Assembly: GCF_021129305.1 (NCBI RefSeq)
Contig: NZ_JAJOMB010000003.1
Location: 186,001 to 250,000 of the forward strand
Length of the DNA: 64,000 nucleotides
Direction: 5' to 3'
Origin: Kineosporia babensis
Lineage (GTDB): Bacteria > Actinomycetota > Actinomycetes > Actinomycetales > Kineosporiaceae
The notes under the pieces are model-generated. The model was not told the origin of the DNA. It searched no databases and saw only the letters and a program-made list of their open reading frames with translations. Each line of letters starts with the position of its first letter. Position 1 is the first letter of the stretch. The position numbers and the translations under genes are program-made. This document shows positions 7,893-16,815 of the stretch, one piece after another.

Positions 7893-10118
7893 GTGAGCGC
7901 CTCGTCGCTCCGGGTCGGGGTGGACGTGGGTGGCACGTTCACCGATGTCGTCCTGCACGACGAGCACCGCCGCTGGTGGGTGCACAAACTGCCGACCAGC
8001 ACGCACGACCCGGCCGAGGCGATCCTGGCCGGAGTGCTGGCCGTCATCGCGAAGGCCGGCCGCCAGGCGTCCGAGCTGGGCGCACTGCTGCACGGGACCA
8101 CCGTGGCCACCAACCTGCTGATCGAGCGGGACGGCTCCAAGGTCGGCGTGGTGACCACCGAGGGTTTCGCCGACGTGCTCCACATCGCCCGCAAGAAGCG
8201 TCCGCTCAATTTCTCCAGCTACCTCGACGTGCCCTGGCAGTCCGACCCGATTGCCCGCCGCGGCCTGCGCGAGCAGGTCCGCGAGCGCGTCGACACGCGC
8301 ACCGGCGCCGTTCTCGAACCCCTGATTGAGGACGATGTGCGCGCCGCCGGGCGACGGTTGCGGGAGCAGGGGGTGGAGTCGGTAGCGGTCTGCTTCCTGG
8401 CCTCGTTCGCCAACCCCGAGCACGAGAACCGCGCCCGCGCGCTGCTGGAGCAGGAGCTGCCCGGCGTGTTCGTGACCACCAGCACCGAGTGCACCCCGCT
8501 GTACCGCGAGTACGAGCGCTTCAACACCGCCGCGGTCAACGCCTACGTCGGCCCGCGCACCGGTACCTACCTCAGGAACCTGACCGAAGCCGTTGCTGCC
8601 GAGGGAATCCACGCAGGGGTACGGCTGATGTCTTCCGGCGGCGGCACGATCTCCGCCGAGGTGGCGGCCCGTCAGCCCGTGCAGTTGCTGATGAGCGGCC
8701 CGGCAGCCGGGGTCATCGCGGGGCGGCGTACCGGTCAGGACGTCGGCCGTCCCAACGTGATCACGCTGGACGTGGGCGGTACGTCGACCGACATCGGCGT
8801 GGTTCCCGGTGGCGAGCTGCGCTACAAGCACTTGCTGGACACCCGGATCTGCGGTGAGTCACTGATGGTCTCGATGCTCGACGTGGAGACGATCGGCGCG
8901 GGCGGCGGCAGCATCGCCTCGGTGAAGCAGGCCGGCGGCTCGTCCGTGCTGTCGGTCGGCCCCCGCAGCGCCGGCGCTTACCCCGGCCCGGCGTGCTACG
9001 GCCGGGGCGGGACCGAGCCCACGGCCTCCGATGCCATGGCGGTGCTCGGCTGGCTGCGCCCGGAGACGTTCGCCGGCGGCGCGATGACGCTGGACCTGGA
9101 GGCCGCGCAGAAGGCCGTAGCCACGCTGGGTTTCGCAGACACCGCCACGGCCGCCGCGGGCATTGTGACCGTGCTGGTCAACGCCATGGCCTCGACCACC
9201 CGAATCCTGTCCGAGCGCAAGGGCCTGGACCCGCGCGACTACGCGATCGTGGCCCAGGGCGGTGCCGGTCCGGCGTTCGGCTGCGCGGTGGCCGAAGCGC
9301 TGGGCGCCGACAGTGTCCTGATCCCGGCCCATCCGGGTCTGGCCTCGGCGTTCGGGCTGCTGGGCAGCGACCTGCGCTACGAAGTCCAGGCGACCGTGTG
9401 GCAGCGCCAGGGCGAGGCCGACCTGACCAAGCTGGCGAAAACTCTTGCTGAGCTGGAGAACCAGGCGCACGCCTCGCTGGACGCCGACCAGGTTCCCGCC
9501 GAGCTGAAGCAGATCGAGCGCTCGGCCGACGTGCGTTACGCCGGGCAGGGGTACGAGCTGCGGGTGCCCGCCCCGGACGGCGAGGTGGACGCGGCCTGGA
9601 TGGGTGAGGTGGCCAAGGCCTTCCACCTGCGTCACCAGCAGACCTACGGCCGGAGCTTCCCGGAGCAGGAGGTGCAGGTGGTCAACCTCTGCGTGGCCGG
9701 GGTCGGCAAGGTCGCGGCCCACACGGCCCCGCAAACCGCCGGCTCAAAGCTTGACCTCGCACCCGCCCTCCCACCCGGGGCAACACGACACGCCGAAGCG
9801 AAGGTTGAGACGGGTGCAGCGCCGGTTGCCGCCGCAGCAGCCGCCCAGCCGCCGACCACCGATCAAAGGACGCCCGCCCCGGCCACCACGGTCAACGCCA
9901 CCTGGTGGGTGGACGGCTCCGCAGTAAGCCTGCCCACCGCCGTGCACAACCGCGACGAGCTCGAGCCCGGCGACCTGATCACCGGCCCGGCCCTGGTCGA
10001 GCAGATGGACTCCACCGTCGTCGTCCCGCCCGGCTTCGCCGGTCCGGTCCACCCTGATGGCACACTCGAACTGCGGCTCTCCCCCGGCCCGCACCAGACC
10101 GAGGGGAAGCACGCATGA
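7893..10118 (+). CDS. hyuA: Hydantoinase/oxoprolinase subunit A (ATP-dependent N-methylhydantoinase type)
   Basis: This 741-residue protein of the HyuA/5-oxoprolinase-alpha family hydrolyses cyclic imides at the cost of ATP together with HyuB. It has two actin-like ATPase halves: VGVDVGGTFTDVVLHD at residues 8-23 (phosphate 1) and TLDVGGTSTDIGVV near 290-303, plus the GAGGGSIA loop near 332-339. The GTG at 7893 follows an AAGGAAGG site. Residues about 630-670 form an Ala/Pro/Thr-rich low-complexity insert before the C-terminal module, not usual for the family. It overlaps hyuB by ATGA and is first of 13 co-directional genes. Substrate (hydantoin, N-methylhydantoin or oxoproline) is set by context, not by the motifs. 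Confidence 0.92.
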   Translation: MSASSLRVGVDVGGTFTDVVLHDEHRRWWVHKLPTSTHDPAEAILAGVLAVIAKAGRQASELGALLHGTTVATNLLIERDGSKVGVVTTEGFADVLHIARKKRPLNFSSYLDVPWQSDPIARRGLREQVRERVDTRTGAVLEPLIEDDVRAAGRRLREQGVESVAVCFLASFANPEHENRARALLEQELPGVFVTTSTECTPLYREYERFNTAAVNAYVGPRTGTYLRNLTEAVAAEGIHAGVRLMSSGGGTISAEVAARQPVQLLMSGPAAGVIAGRRTGQDVGRPNVITLDVGGTSTDIGVVPGGELRYKHLLDTRICGESLMVSMLDVETIGAGGGSIASVKQAGGSSVLSVGPRSAGAYPGPACYGRGGTEPTASDAMAVLGWLRPETFAGGAMTLDLEAAQKAVATLGFADTATAAAGIVTVLVNAMASTTRILSERKGLDPRDYAIVAQGGAGPAFGCAVAEALGADSVLIPAHPGLASAFGLLGSDLRYEVQATVWQRQGEADLTKLAKTLAELENQAHASLDADQVPAELKQIERSADVRYAGQGYELRVPAPDGEVDAAWMGEVAKAFHLRHQQTYGRSFPEQEVQVVNLCVAGVGKVAAHTAPQTAGSKLDLAPALPPGATRHAEAKVETGAAPVAAAAAAQPPTTDQRTPAPATTVNATWWVDGSAVSLPTAVHNRDELEPGDLITGPALVEQMDSTVVVPPGFAGPVHPDGTLELRLSPGPHQTEGKHA

Positions 10119-11911
10119 GCAAGAACCTGGTTCCGACCCTGCCCGGCACCGATCTGTACTGCACCTCCCCCGGCGCGTACACCGAGCGGTACTGGGCCCC
10201 GGTCGATCTGGACCCGATCACCCTGTCCGTGATCGGCGGCGCGCTCGACGCCACGGCCAAGGAGATGGCCCAGGTCCTGTACCGGATGTCGTACTCCACC
10301 CTGATCCGGGAGTCCGAGGACCTGGGCGCCGGGCTGTTCGACATCGTGGGCCGGGAGTTCTGCGAGTCCGACTCCACCCCGATGCACATCGGCTCACTGC
10401 CCGGTTACATCCGCGGGATCAACCGCAAGCTTGCGGGCACGTACCAGCCCGGCGACGTCATCCTGCACAACGACCCGTACCACGGCGCCGCGCACTCCCC
10501 CGACTACGGCGTTCTCATCCCGATCTTCCACGAGGGCCGGCATGTGGCCTTCGCCGCGGCCACCGGGCATCTCAGCGATGTCGGTGGTGCCTCTCCCGGG
10601 CTGAGCGTGGACGCGATCGACGTGTACGCCGAGGGCAAGATCCTGGACTCGGTGCGGCTGGAGCGGGCCGGTGTCCGTAACGAGGATCTGTGGGAGCACG
10701 TGCTGGGCAACGTGCGCGCCCCCAGCCAGAACGCGGGTGACATCGAGGCGATGATCTCGTGCTGCCGGCTGGGCGTCCGGCGCTGGGAGGAACTGGTCGC
10801 GAAGTACGGCTTCGACACGGTGATGAGCGCGGCCGAGGCCTGGATGGACCACTCCGAGTCCAAGCTCCGGCAGGCGATCAGCGCGGTGCCGGACGGCGTG
10901 TACCAGGCACCCGCGGGCTTCCTGGACGACGACGGCAAGAACCGGGGTGTGCCGGTCCGGATCGCCACCAGCGTCCAGGTCCGGGGCGACGAGATCATCA
11001 TCGACCTGACCGGCAGCAACGAGGCGGTCAACACCGCGATCAACGCCCCGCTGGAGGGCAGTGTGCTGCCGACGGTGAACTTCGCCGTGCGCACCCTGCT
11101 GCTGGACGAGGCGATCACCGGTGAGGCGGTCCCGCAGAACGACGGCATCTTCCGGGCGGTGAAGCTGCGGGTTCCGGTCGGCACGATCTACAACCCCTCG
11201 TTCCCGCACGCCTGCTCCAGCCGGTTCCCGGTGATCAACCGGATCCCCGACCAGGTCAACCTGGCCCTGGCCGAGGTCCTGCCGAACCACGTCACCGGCG
11301 GCAACTCGGCCTCGCTGCAGGCGCTTTCGTACAGCGGCTACGACCCGGCCACCGGCGAGTACTGGATCTACGTCGAGGTGGCCGAGGGCTCGTACGGCGG
11401 GCGCAGCGGCAAGGACGGGCTGGACTCGATCGACAACCTGATGTCGAACACCCGCAACACCCCGATCGAAGAGGTCGAGCTGCGGCTGCCGATGCGCAGC
11501 CACGGCTACGGCCTGCGCCCCGAACCGGCCGCGCGTGGTCAGTGGCGCGGTGGTCTGGGCACCCGGCGGGTGTGGGAGTTCCTGGCCCCGGTGATCGTCA
11601 GCGCCTCCGGCGACTTCCGCACCGATCCGCCCCGCGGCATCTTCGGCGGCGAGGACGGCCGCCGCGGGCGGATCATCGTCGACCACGGCACTCCGAACGA
11701 GCGTGAGCTGAACTCCAAGTTCGCCGGATTGAGCCTGCCCGCCGAGACCGTGCTGACCATCGAGGTCCCCAACGGCGCCGGCTACGGCGATCCCGCCCGA
11801 CGCGACGAAACCGCCCGCCAGAACGACATCTTCGACGGCTTCGCCCCGACCGACCCGGAAACCGGCGGCCGGGGAACACCGGCGCCCACAACGTCTCCCA
11901 TTTCGCACTGA
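10115..11911 (+). CDS. hyuB: Hydantoinase subunit B (HyuB)
   Basis: This 598-residue protein is the B subunit partner of HyuA. Typical elements are DPITLSVIGGALDATAKEMA (about 33-52), the RESEDLGAGLFD segment (about 71-82), HNDPYHGAAHSPDY (about 120-133) and the glycine-rich EVAEGSYGGRSGKDG stretch (about 423-437). An ATGA overlap with hyuA implies coupled synthesis of the complex. In known N-methylhydantoinases the A and B subunits together open the ring to an N-carbamoyl amino acid. The start is fixed by the overlap. Confidence 0.92.
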   Translation: MSKNLVPTLPGTDLYCTSPGAYTERYWAPVDLDPITLSVIGGALDATAKEMAQVLYRMSYSTLIRESEDLGAGLFDIVGREFCESDSTPMHIGSLPGYIRGINRKLAGTYQPGDVILHNDPYHGAAHSPDYGVLIPIFHEGRHVAFAAATGHLSDVGGASPGLSVDAIDVYAEGKILDSVRLERAGVRNEDLWEHVLGNVRAPSQNAGDIEAMISCCRLGVRRWEELVAKYGFDTVMSAAEAWMDHSESKLRQAISAVPDGVYQAPAGFLDDDGKNRGVPVRIATSVQVRGDEIIIDLTGSNEAVNTAINAPLEGSVLPTVNFAVRTLLLDEAITGEAVPQNDGIFRAVKLRVPVGTIYNPSFPHACSSRFPVINRIPDQVNLALAEVLPNHVTGGNSASLQALSYSGYDPATGEYWIYVEVAEGSYGGRSGKDGLDSIDNLMSNTRNTPIEEVELRLPMRSHGYGLRPEPAARGQWRGGLGTRRVWEFLAPVIVSASGDFRTDPPRGIFGGEDGRRGRIIVDHGTPNERELNSKFAGLSLPAETVLTIEVPNGAGYGDPARRDETARQNDIFDGFAPTDPETGGRGTPAPTTSPISH

Positions 11912-11936
11912 ACTCCCCTCCCCCGAAGGAAGAACC

Positions 11937-13526
11937 ATGAAGACCTCCAGACTCCTGGCCGGCCTGAGCGCCGTGATCGCCGTCGGCACCCTGGCCGGTT
12001 GCGCCACCACCGGCTCCAGCGACGGCAGCGGCAGCACCGGCGGCGGCACCACCGACCAGACCCTGACCACGATCATCGGCAACGACATCGACTCGCTCGA
12101 CCCGCAGGCGCAGGGCACCACCAGCGTCATGCAGATCGTCGACATGATGGTCGAGGAACTCACCGCGATCGACGAGACCGGCACCGCCCAGCCGGAACTC
12201 GCCGAGAGCTGGGAGACCTCCGAGGACGGCAAGACCTGGACCTTCAAGCTCAAGACCGGCGTGAAGTTCTCCGACGGCGCCGAGTTCGACGCCGAGGCGG
12301 CCAAGTTCAGCCTGGACCGGCTGCTGTCGAAGGACACCTACAAGGCCGCCCCGAACGAGCTGGCAGTGATCGACAGCGTCGAGGCCACCGACGCGAGCAC
12401 GCTGACCATCACCACCAAGACCCCGTTCCCGGCCCTCGCCCAGGCGCTGAGCCTGCCGATCGCCGGCTTTGTCTCGCCGGATTCGGTGACCGCCGAGGGC
12501 AACACCGCCGAGCAGATCAAGGTTCCGGTCGGCACCGGCCCCTACGTGTACGACAGCTACACCGCGGGCGACCACATCACGATGACCCGCAACGACGCGT
12601 ACTGGGGCGAGGAGCCGGCCTACAAGACCCAGACCTACCGTTTCGTCACCGACGCCTCGGCCCGGCTGGCCGCCCTGCAGTCCGGTGACGCCCAGGTGAT
12701 CGCCAGCCCGCCGGCCAGTTCGCTGTCCCAGCTGGAGAACGCCGCCGACCAGGACCTGCTGCTGTTCGACTCCTCGTACTCGGTGCAGATCGGCTTCAAC
12801 ACGCAGAACACCAAGAACCCGAAGCTCAACGACCCGAAGGTGCGCCAGGCGCTGTCGCTGGCGATCGACCGGGACACGATCATCGAGAAGGTGCTGTTCG
12901 GCACCGGCACCAAACTCACCGGCCCGCTGCCCAAGTCGGTGGCCGGAAACGCCGACGTGACGATGCCCGGATACGACCCGGACCAGGCCAAGCAGCTGCT
13001 GGCCGAGGCCGGCGCCAGCGACCTGAAGCTGACCATGGTCGCCTCCGACGGCCGGTTCCTGAACGACTACAAGGTGGCCCAGGCGGTGGCCGGCTACCTG
13101 CGCGACGTGGGCGTCGAGGTCACCCTGGAGAACCCGACCGACTTCACCACCTACCTCTCCGGCGTGATGGTCGACCCGAAGGAGGCCACCAGCGACCTGC
13201 GGCTGATCGGCTGGGGTTCGATCTACCTGGACGCCAGCCAGGCGCTGCTGCAGTTCCGCAGCGACCAGGTGCCGCCGAACGGCTTCAACGGCACCTACTT
13301 CAGTGACAAGGCCTACGACGAGCTGGTTCTGGCCGGCAACGGCGAGATCGACGAGGCCAAGCGCACCGCGGACTACGCCGAGGCGCAGAAGTACCTGGTC
13401 GAGCAGGCCCCCACGATGTGGATGTACCAGGTGAAGAACGCTGTGGCCACCTCCTCGGGGGTCAGCGGCGTGGAGGGCAAGCCGAACAACATGTTCGTCA
13501 CCACCTGGGCCACCCCCGCTTCCTGA
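11937..13526 (+). CDS. ABC transporter substrate-binding lipoprotein (SBP family 5, dipeptide/nickel type)
   Basis: This 529-residue extracellular solute-binding protein has a lipoprotein signal peptide with lipobox LAGC (Cys22), then a Gly/Ser-rich linker and a family-5 fold (for example LAESWETSEDGKTWTFKLK, about 84-102, and KVRQALSLAIDRDTIIEK, about 301-318). A GAAGGAAG site precedes the ATG. It is separated from its two permeases and two ATPases by four enzyme genes but lies in the same operon. It presumably captures the substrate broken down by the surrounding enzymes. Family 5 binders take peptides, opines, nickel and many other ligands, so the ligand cannot be read from sequence. Confidence 0.92.
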   Translation: MKTSRLLAGLSAVIAVGTLAGCATTGSSDGSGSTGGGTTDQTLTTIIGNDIDSLDPQAQGTTSVMQIVDMMVEELTAIDETGTAQPELAESWETSEDGKTWTFKLKTGVKFSDGAEFDAEAAKFSLDRLLSKDTYKAAPNELAVIDSVEATDASTLTITTKTPFPALAQALSLPIAGFVSPDSVTAEGNTAEQIKVPVGTGPYVYDSYTAGDHITMTRNDAYWGEEPAYKTQTYRFVTDASARLAALQSGDAQVIASPPASSLSQLENAADQDLLLFDSSYSVQIGFNTQNTKNPKLNDPKVRQALSLAIDRDTIIEKVLFGTGTKLTGPLPKSVAGNADVTMPGYDPDQAKQLLAEAGASDLKLTMVASDGRFLNDYKVAQAVAGYLRDVGVEVTLENPTDFTTYLSGVMVDPKEATSDLRLIGWGSIYLDASQALLQFRSDQVPPNGFNGTYFSDKAYDELVLAGNGEIDEAKRTADYAEAQKYLVEQAPTMWMYQVKNAVATSSGVSGVEGKPNNMFVTTWATPAS

Positions 13527-13549
13527 TTCTGTTCAAGAAAGGACTGAAA

Positions 13550-14194
13550 GTGACCACCGACAACCAGAAGCAGCTTGAGGACGTCCGTGAGCTGTACCGC
13601 TCCAAGGGCGTCGGGCATCGGCTCGGCTTCGGTACCAAGGCTGCGGTTGTCGTGGTCGACTTCCAGAAGCAGTACACCCGCACCTGGAGAGCCAAATCGC
13701 TCACCCCGGTGGAGAACACGGCGACCCTGCTGGCCGCGGCGCGGTCAGCAGGGGCACCGGTGGCCTACACCTTCATCGGGTTCGAGGCCGACGGCGCGGA
13801 CGCCGGGGTGTTCGGCGAGAAGGCGCACACCCTGCTGGAGAACGTGATCGGCACCGAGCCAGCCGAGATCGACGAGCTGATCACCCCGCAGCCCGGCGAC
13901 GCGGTGATCGCCAAACAGGTTCCCTCCTCGTTCTTCGGCAACACCCTCGCCGCTGACCTGAAGGCGCAGGGCGTGGACACCGTTGTGGTGGTGGGAACTT
14001 CGACCAGCGGGTGCGTGCGGGCCACCGTGGTGGACAGCCTTTCGCACAACTTCCGTACCATGTTGGTGCGCGACTGTGTGATGGACAGCAACCAGCTGGC
14101 CCACGACATCACGCTGACCGACGTGGACATCAAGTACGGCGACGTCATCTCGCTCGACGAGGCCGTGACGTACTTCGAAGGGCAGGCGAAGTGA
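13550..14194 (+). CDS. Isochorismatase-family amidase, N-carbamoylsarcosine amidase-like
   Basis: Starting from the GTG at 13550 (AAAGGA site just upstream; the frame stays open further up but has no site there) the product has 214 residues. The cysteine-hydrolase triad is visible as D37 (VVVDFQKQY), K122 (IAKQVPSSFF) and C155 (STSGCVRAT). The GFG-x-x-x-AVVVVD start and the DVDIKYGDV motif near the end resemble Arthrobacter N-carbamoylsarcosine amidohydrolase, which releases sarcosine, CO2 and ammonia. Position right behind hydantoinase genes supports an N-carbamoyl amino acid amidase. It overlaps the next start by GTGA. Family is certain; substrate is inferred. Confidence 0.88.
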   Translation: MTTDNQKQLEDVRELYRSKGVGHRLGFGTKAAVVVVDFQKQYTRTWRAKSLTPVENTATLLAAARSAGAPVAYTFIGFEADGADAGVFGEKAHTLLENVIGTEPAEIDELITPQPGDAVIAKQVPSSFFGNTLAADLKAQGVDTVVVVGTSTSGCVRATVVDSLSHNFRTMLVRDCVMDSNQLAHDITLTDVDIKYGDVISLDEAVTYFEGQAK

Positions 14195-15597
14195 CCCCCG
14201 ATCTGGTGATCCGCAACGGCCGGGTGGTCACCTCCGGGTCCGAGGCGATGGCCGACGTCGCGGTCAAGGACGGCGTGATCACCCAGGTCGGCGGGGACAT
14301 CCCTCGCGGCCACGAAGAGATCGACGCCGCCGGCAAACTCGTCCTGCCCGGCGGGATGGACCTGCACGTCCACCTCTCCCCGGTGAATCTGCCCGACCGG
14401 CAGCTGGCCTGGGCCGACGACTACACCAGCGGCACCGAGGCGGCTGCGGCCGGGGGCGTGACCACGATCGGGGACATCACCTTCCCGATCCCCGGCGAAT
14501 CCCTGCCTCAGGCCTTCGATCGCGCGGTCGAGACGGCCTCGGCCCAGACCGTGGTCGACTTCGCCCTGCACACCGTGCTTCTCGATCCCTCGGCCGACAA
14601 GCTTCCCGAGATCGCGCAGCTGCGTGAACGTGGGGCGCGCAGCCTGAAGATCTTCATGCACCTGTTCGGTTTCGAGACCCGGGCCGCGGAGTACCTGCGG
14701 GTGCTGGCGCAGGCCGGCCACGACGACATGCTGAGCCTGGTGCACTGCGAGGACTCCTGCGTGATCGGGCACGAGCTGGAGAAGCTGGTCAAGGCCGGTG
14801 ACACCGGTATCGAGAACTTCCCGCGGATGCGGCCGGTCTCGTCCGAATCCGCTGCGGTGGAGCGGGCGATCGCGTTCGCCGAGTCGGCCGACGCCCCGAT
14901 CTACATCGTGCACCTCTCCAGCGCCCGGGCCCTGGACGCCGCGACCAGCGCCCGTCGCCGCGGCCTGCCGGTCTACGTCGAGACCCGGCCGATCTACCTG
15001 CTGTTCGACGAGTCCCGCTACCAGTCCGACACGCCCGGCCTGTACGTGGGCAACCCGCCGCTGCGCAGCCGCTCCGACGTGGACGCGCTGTGGGCCGGGC
15101 TGGCCGCCGGGGACATCGCCACCTGCTGCACCGACCACGCCCCGTGGAAGCGCGAGCAGAAGCTGGCCCCCGAGGTCGACGTCACGATGACCCGCCCGGG
15201 CATGGCCGACCTGGAGACCCTGATGCCCGCGCTGTTCAGCGAAGGCGTACTCAAGGGCCGGATCTCGCTGCAGCGCTTCGTCGAGGCCACCTCCACCAAC
15301 GCCGCCCGGCTGTTCGGCCTGTACCCGCGCAAGGGCACCATCGCCCCCGGCGCGGACGCCGACATCACCATCTTCGACCCGCACCTGACCAAGCCGGTAC
15401 GTGGCGCCGAGCTCTACAGCCGGGCCAAGATGAGCCTGCTGGAGGGCGTGGAGCTGACCGGCTGGCCGGTGCGCACGATCAGCCGCGGCGAGACCGTGAT
15501 GCTGGACGGCGAAGTTCTGGGCAAGCCCGGGCGCGGACGCCTGGCCCAGCCCACCGATACCCCCGCATTTGCATCACCCCAAGCTCCGATTCTGTAA
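14191..15597 (+). CDS. Dihydropyrimidinase/D-hydantoinase-family cyclic amidohydrolase
   Basis: Translated from the GTG at 14191, which overlaps the previous stop, the enzyme has 468 residues, the usual length of D-hydantoinases and allantoinases. All ligands of the binuclear metal site are seen: H59-x-H61 (DLHVHLS), K153 (SLKIFMH, expected to be carboxylated), H185 (VHCED), H241 (VHLSS) and D315 (CTDHAP). It hydrolyses cyclic amides without ATP, so the operon carries two mechanistically different ring-opening systems. It might open a different ring or the other enantiomer. A longer upstream frame to 14011 lies within the previous gene and is not the start. Confidence 0.9.
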   Translation: MTPDLVIRNGRVVTSGSEAMADVAVKDGVITQVGGDIPRGHEEIDAAGKLVLPGGMDLHVHLSPVNLPDRQLAWADDYTSGTEAAAAGGVTTIGDITFPIPGESLPQAFDRAVETASAQTVVDFALHTVLLDPSADKLPEIAQLRERGARSLKIFMHLFGFETRAAEYLRVLAQAGHDDMLSLVHCEDSCVIGHELEKLVKAGDTGIENFPRMRPVSSESAAVERAIAFAESADAPIYIVHLSSARALDAATSARRRGLPVYVETRPIYLLFDESRYQSDTPGLYVGNPPLRSRSDVDALWAGLAAGDIATCCTDHAPWKREQKLAPEVDVTMTRPGMADLETLMPALFSEGVLKGRISLQRFVEATSTNAARLFGLYPRKGTIAPGADADITIFDPHLTKPVRGAELYSRAKMSLLEGVELTGWPVRTISRGETVMLDGEVLGKPGRGRLAQPTDTPAFASPQAPIL

Positions 15598-15612
15598 GCA
15601 AGGAGAGCAGCT

Positions 15613-16815
15613 TTGACTGACGTCCTGATCATCGGCGGCGGCATCGTCGGGATGACCACCGCGCTGGCCCTGGCCGAGTCCGGCGCCGGCGTGACCATCG
15701 TGGACAAGGGCCGACTGGGCGAGGGTTCCAGCTCGCTGAACGCCGGCGGGATCCGTTCGCAGTTCTTCAAGGGCCCGAACATCGAGGCCGCCAACCGGAC
15801 CAAGGCCTGGCTGCGCGGTTTCGAGTCCGAAACCGGCGTCGACCTGGAGTACAACCAGAACGGCTACCTGTTCCTGGTCACCTCCCAGGCCCAGGCGGAC
15901 CGGCTGGCCGAGGGCGTGGCGATCCAGAACGCGCACGGCGCCGACACCCGGATGATCAGCCGGGCCGAGACCGAGGCGCTGCTGCCGCACGTCAACCTGG
16001 ACGGCGTGATCGGCGGCTGCTTCGGCCCGACCGACGGTCACCTCAACCCGCGGGTGCTGATGCCCGCCCTGGCCGAGAAGGTGCGCCGCTCGAACATCAC
16101 CGTGCTCGAGGACCGCCGGGTGCTCAAGCTGGTCGTGGACGGCGAGAAGGTCACCGGCGTCGAGACCGACCAGGGTGTGCTCAGCGCCGGCATCGTGGTC
16201 ACCTGCGCCGGCGCCTGGTCGGTCGGCATCGGGCGTACCTACGGCCAGGAACTGCCGATCCTGCCGCGTCGCTCGCAGGTCTTCGTGATGGAGGAGACCC
16301 CGGAGATCCCCGAGGACGCCCCGCACACCTTCGACTTCGACGCGGGCATCTACGTGCGCCGCGCGGGCAAGGGCATCTGGTCCGGCGCGGCCTTCAAGCC
16401 GGTGCTGGACGAGGTGCCGGACGTGGTCGAGGCCGACTGGACCGAGGGTGAGGAGCTCGCCCGCCGCCTGGCCGTGCGGGTGCCCTCGCTGGCCGGCCGC
16501 AAATTCGAGCGGAACTGGGCCGGGCCGATCGAGGTCACCCCGGACGACAACCCGCTGATCGGCTTCTCCACCTTCGAGAACTACTTCCTGGCCACCGGCT
16601 TCAGCGGTCACGGCATGTGCATCGGCCCCGGCCTGGCCGAGGACATCGCCGCCGCGATCCAGGGCAAGACCCCGCAGACCGACCTGTCGATCTTTCGCCC
16701 GGAGCGGTTCACCGACGGCGGCGAGATCGCCAAGGAAGGCATGTGGCTGGCCGAGCGCCCGGCCAGCTTCTCGATCTGGGCGGCCCGCGAATGGGATGAC
16801 GAGGCCGTTCGCTGA
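15613..16815 (+). CDS. FAD-dependent oxidoreductase (DadA/sarcosine oxidase-like)
   Basis: This 400-residue flavoenzyme begins with the dinucleotide-binding GGGIVGMTTALALAESGAG motif (residues 7-25) and has the GGIRSQFF segment (about 46-53) and the C-terminal GFSGHGMCIGPG FAD motif (about 331-342) of the DAO/glycine oxidase family. It starts at a TTG with AGGAG seven bases upstream. In a pathway that yields sarcosine or another amino acid, it is a good candidate for oxidative demethylation or deamination. A second member of the same family closes the operon. It overlaps the next gene by TGATG. Confidence 0.88.
   Translation: MTDVLIIGGGIVGMTTALALAESGAGVTIVDKGRLGEGSSSLNAGGIRSQFFKGPNIEAANRTKAWLRGFESETGVDLEYNQNGYLFLVTSQAQADRLAEGVAIQNAHGADTRMISRAETEALLPHVNLDGVIGGCFGPTDGHLNPRVLMPALAEKVRRSNITVLEDRRVLKLVVDGEKVTGVETDQGVLSAGIVVTCAGAWSVGIGRTYGQELPILPRRSQVFVMEETPEIPEDAPHTFDFDAGIYVRRAGKGIWSGAAFKPVLDEVPDVVEADWTEGEELARRLAVRVPSLAGRKFERNWAGPIEVTPDDNPLIGFSTFENYFLATGFSGHGMCIGPGLAEDIAAAIQGKTPQTDLSIFRPERFTDGGEIAKEGMWLAERPASFSIWAAREWDDEAVR

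Noticed and set aside
10394..12337. A 647-codon minus-strand frame
   Set aside because: It is antisense to hyuB and the solute-binding protein, both of which have clear family motifs and ribosome sites.
13765..15384. A 539-codon minus-strand frame
   Set aside because: It is antisense to the amidase and the cyclic amidohydrolase, whose active sites are complete on the plus strand.
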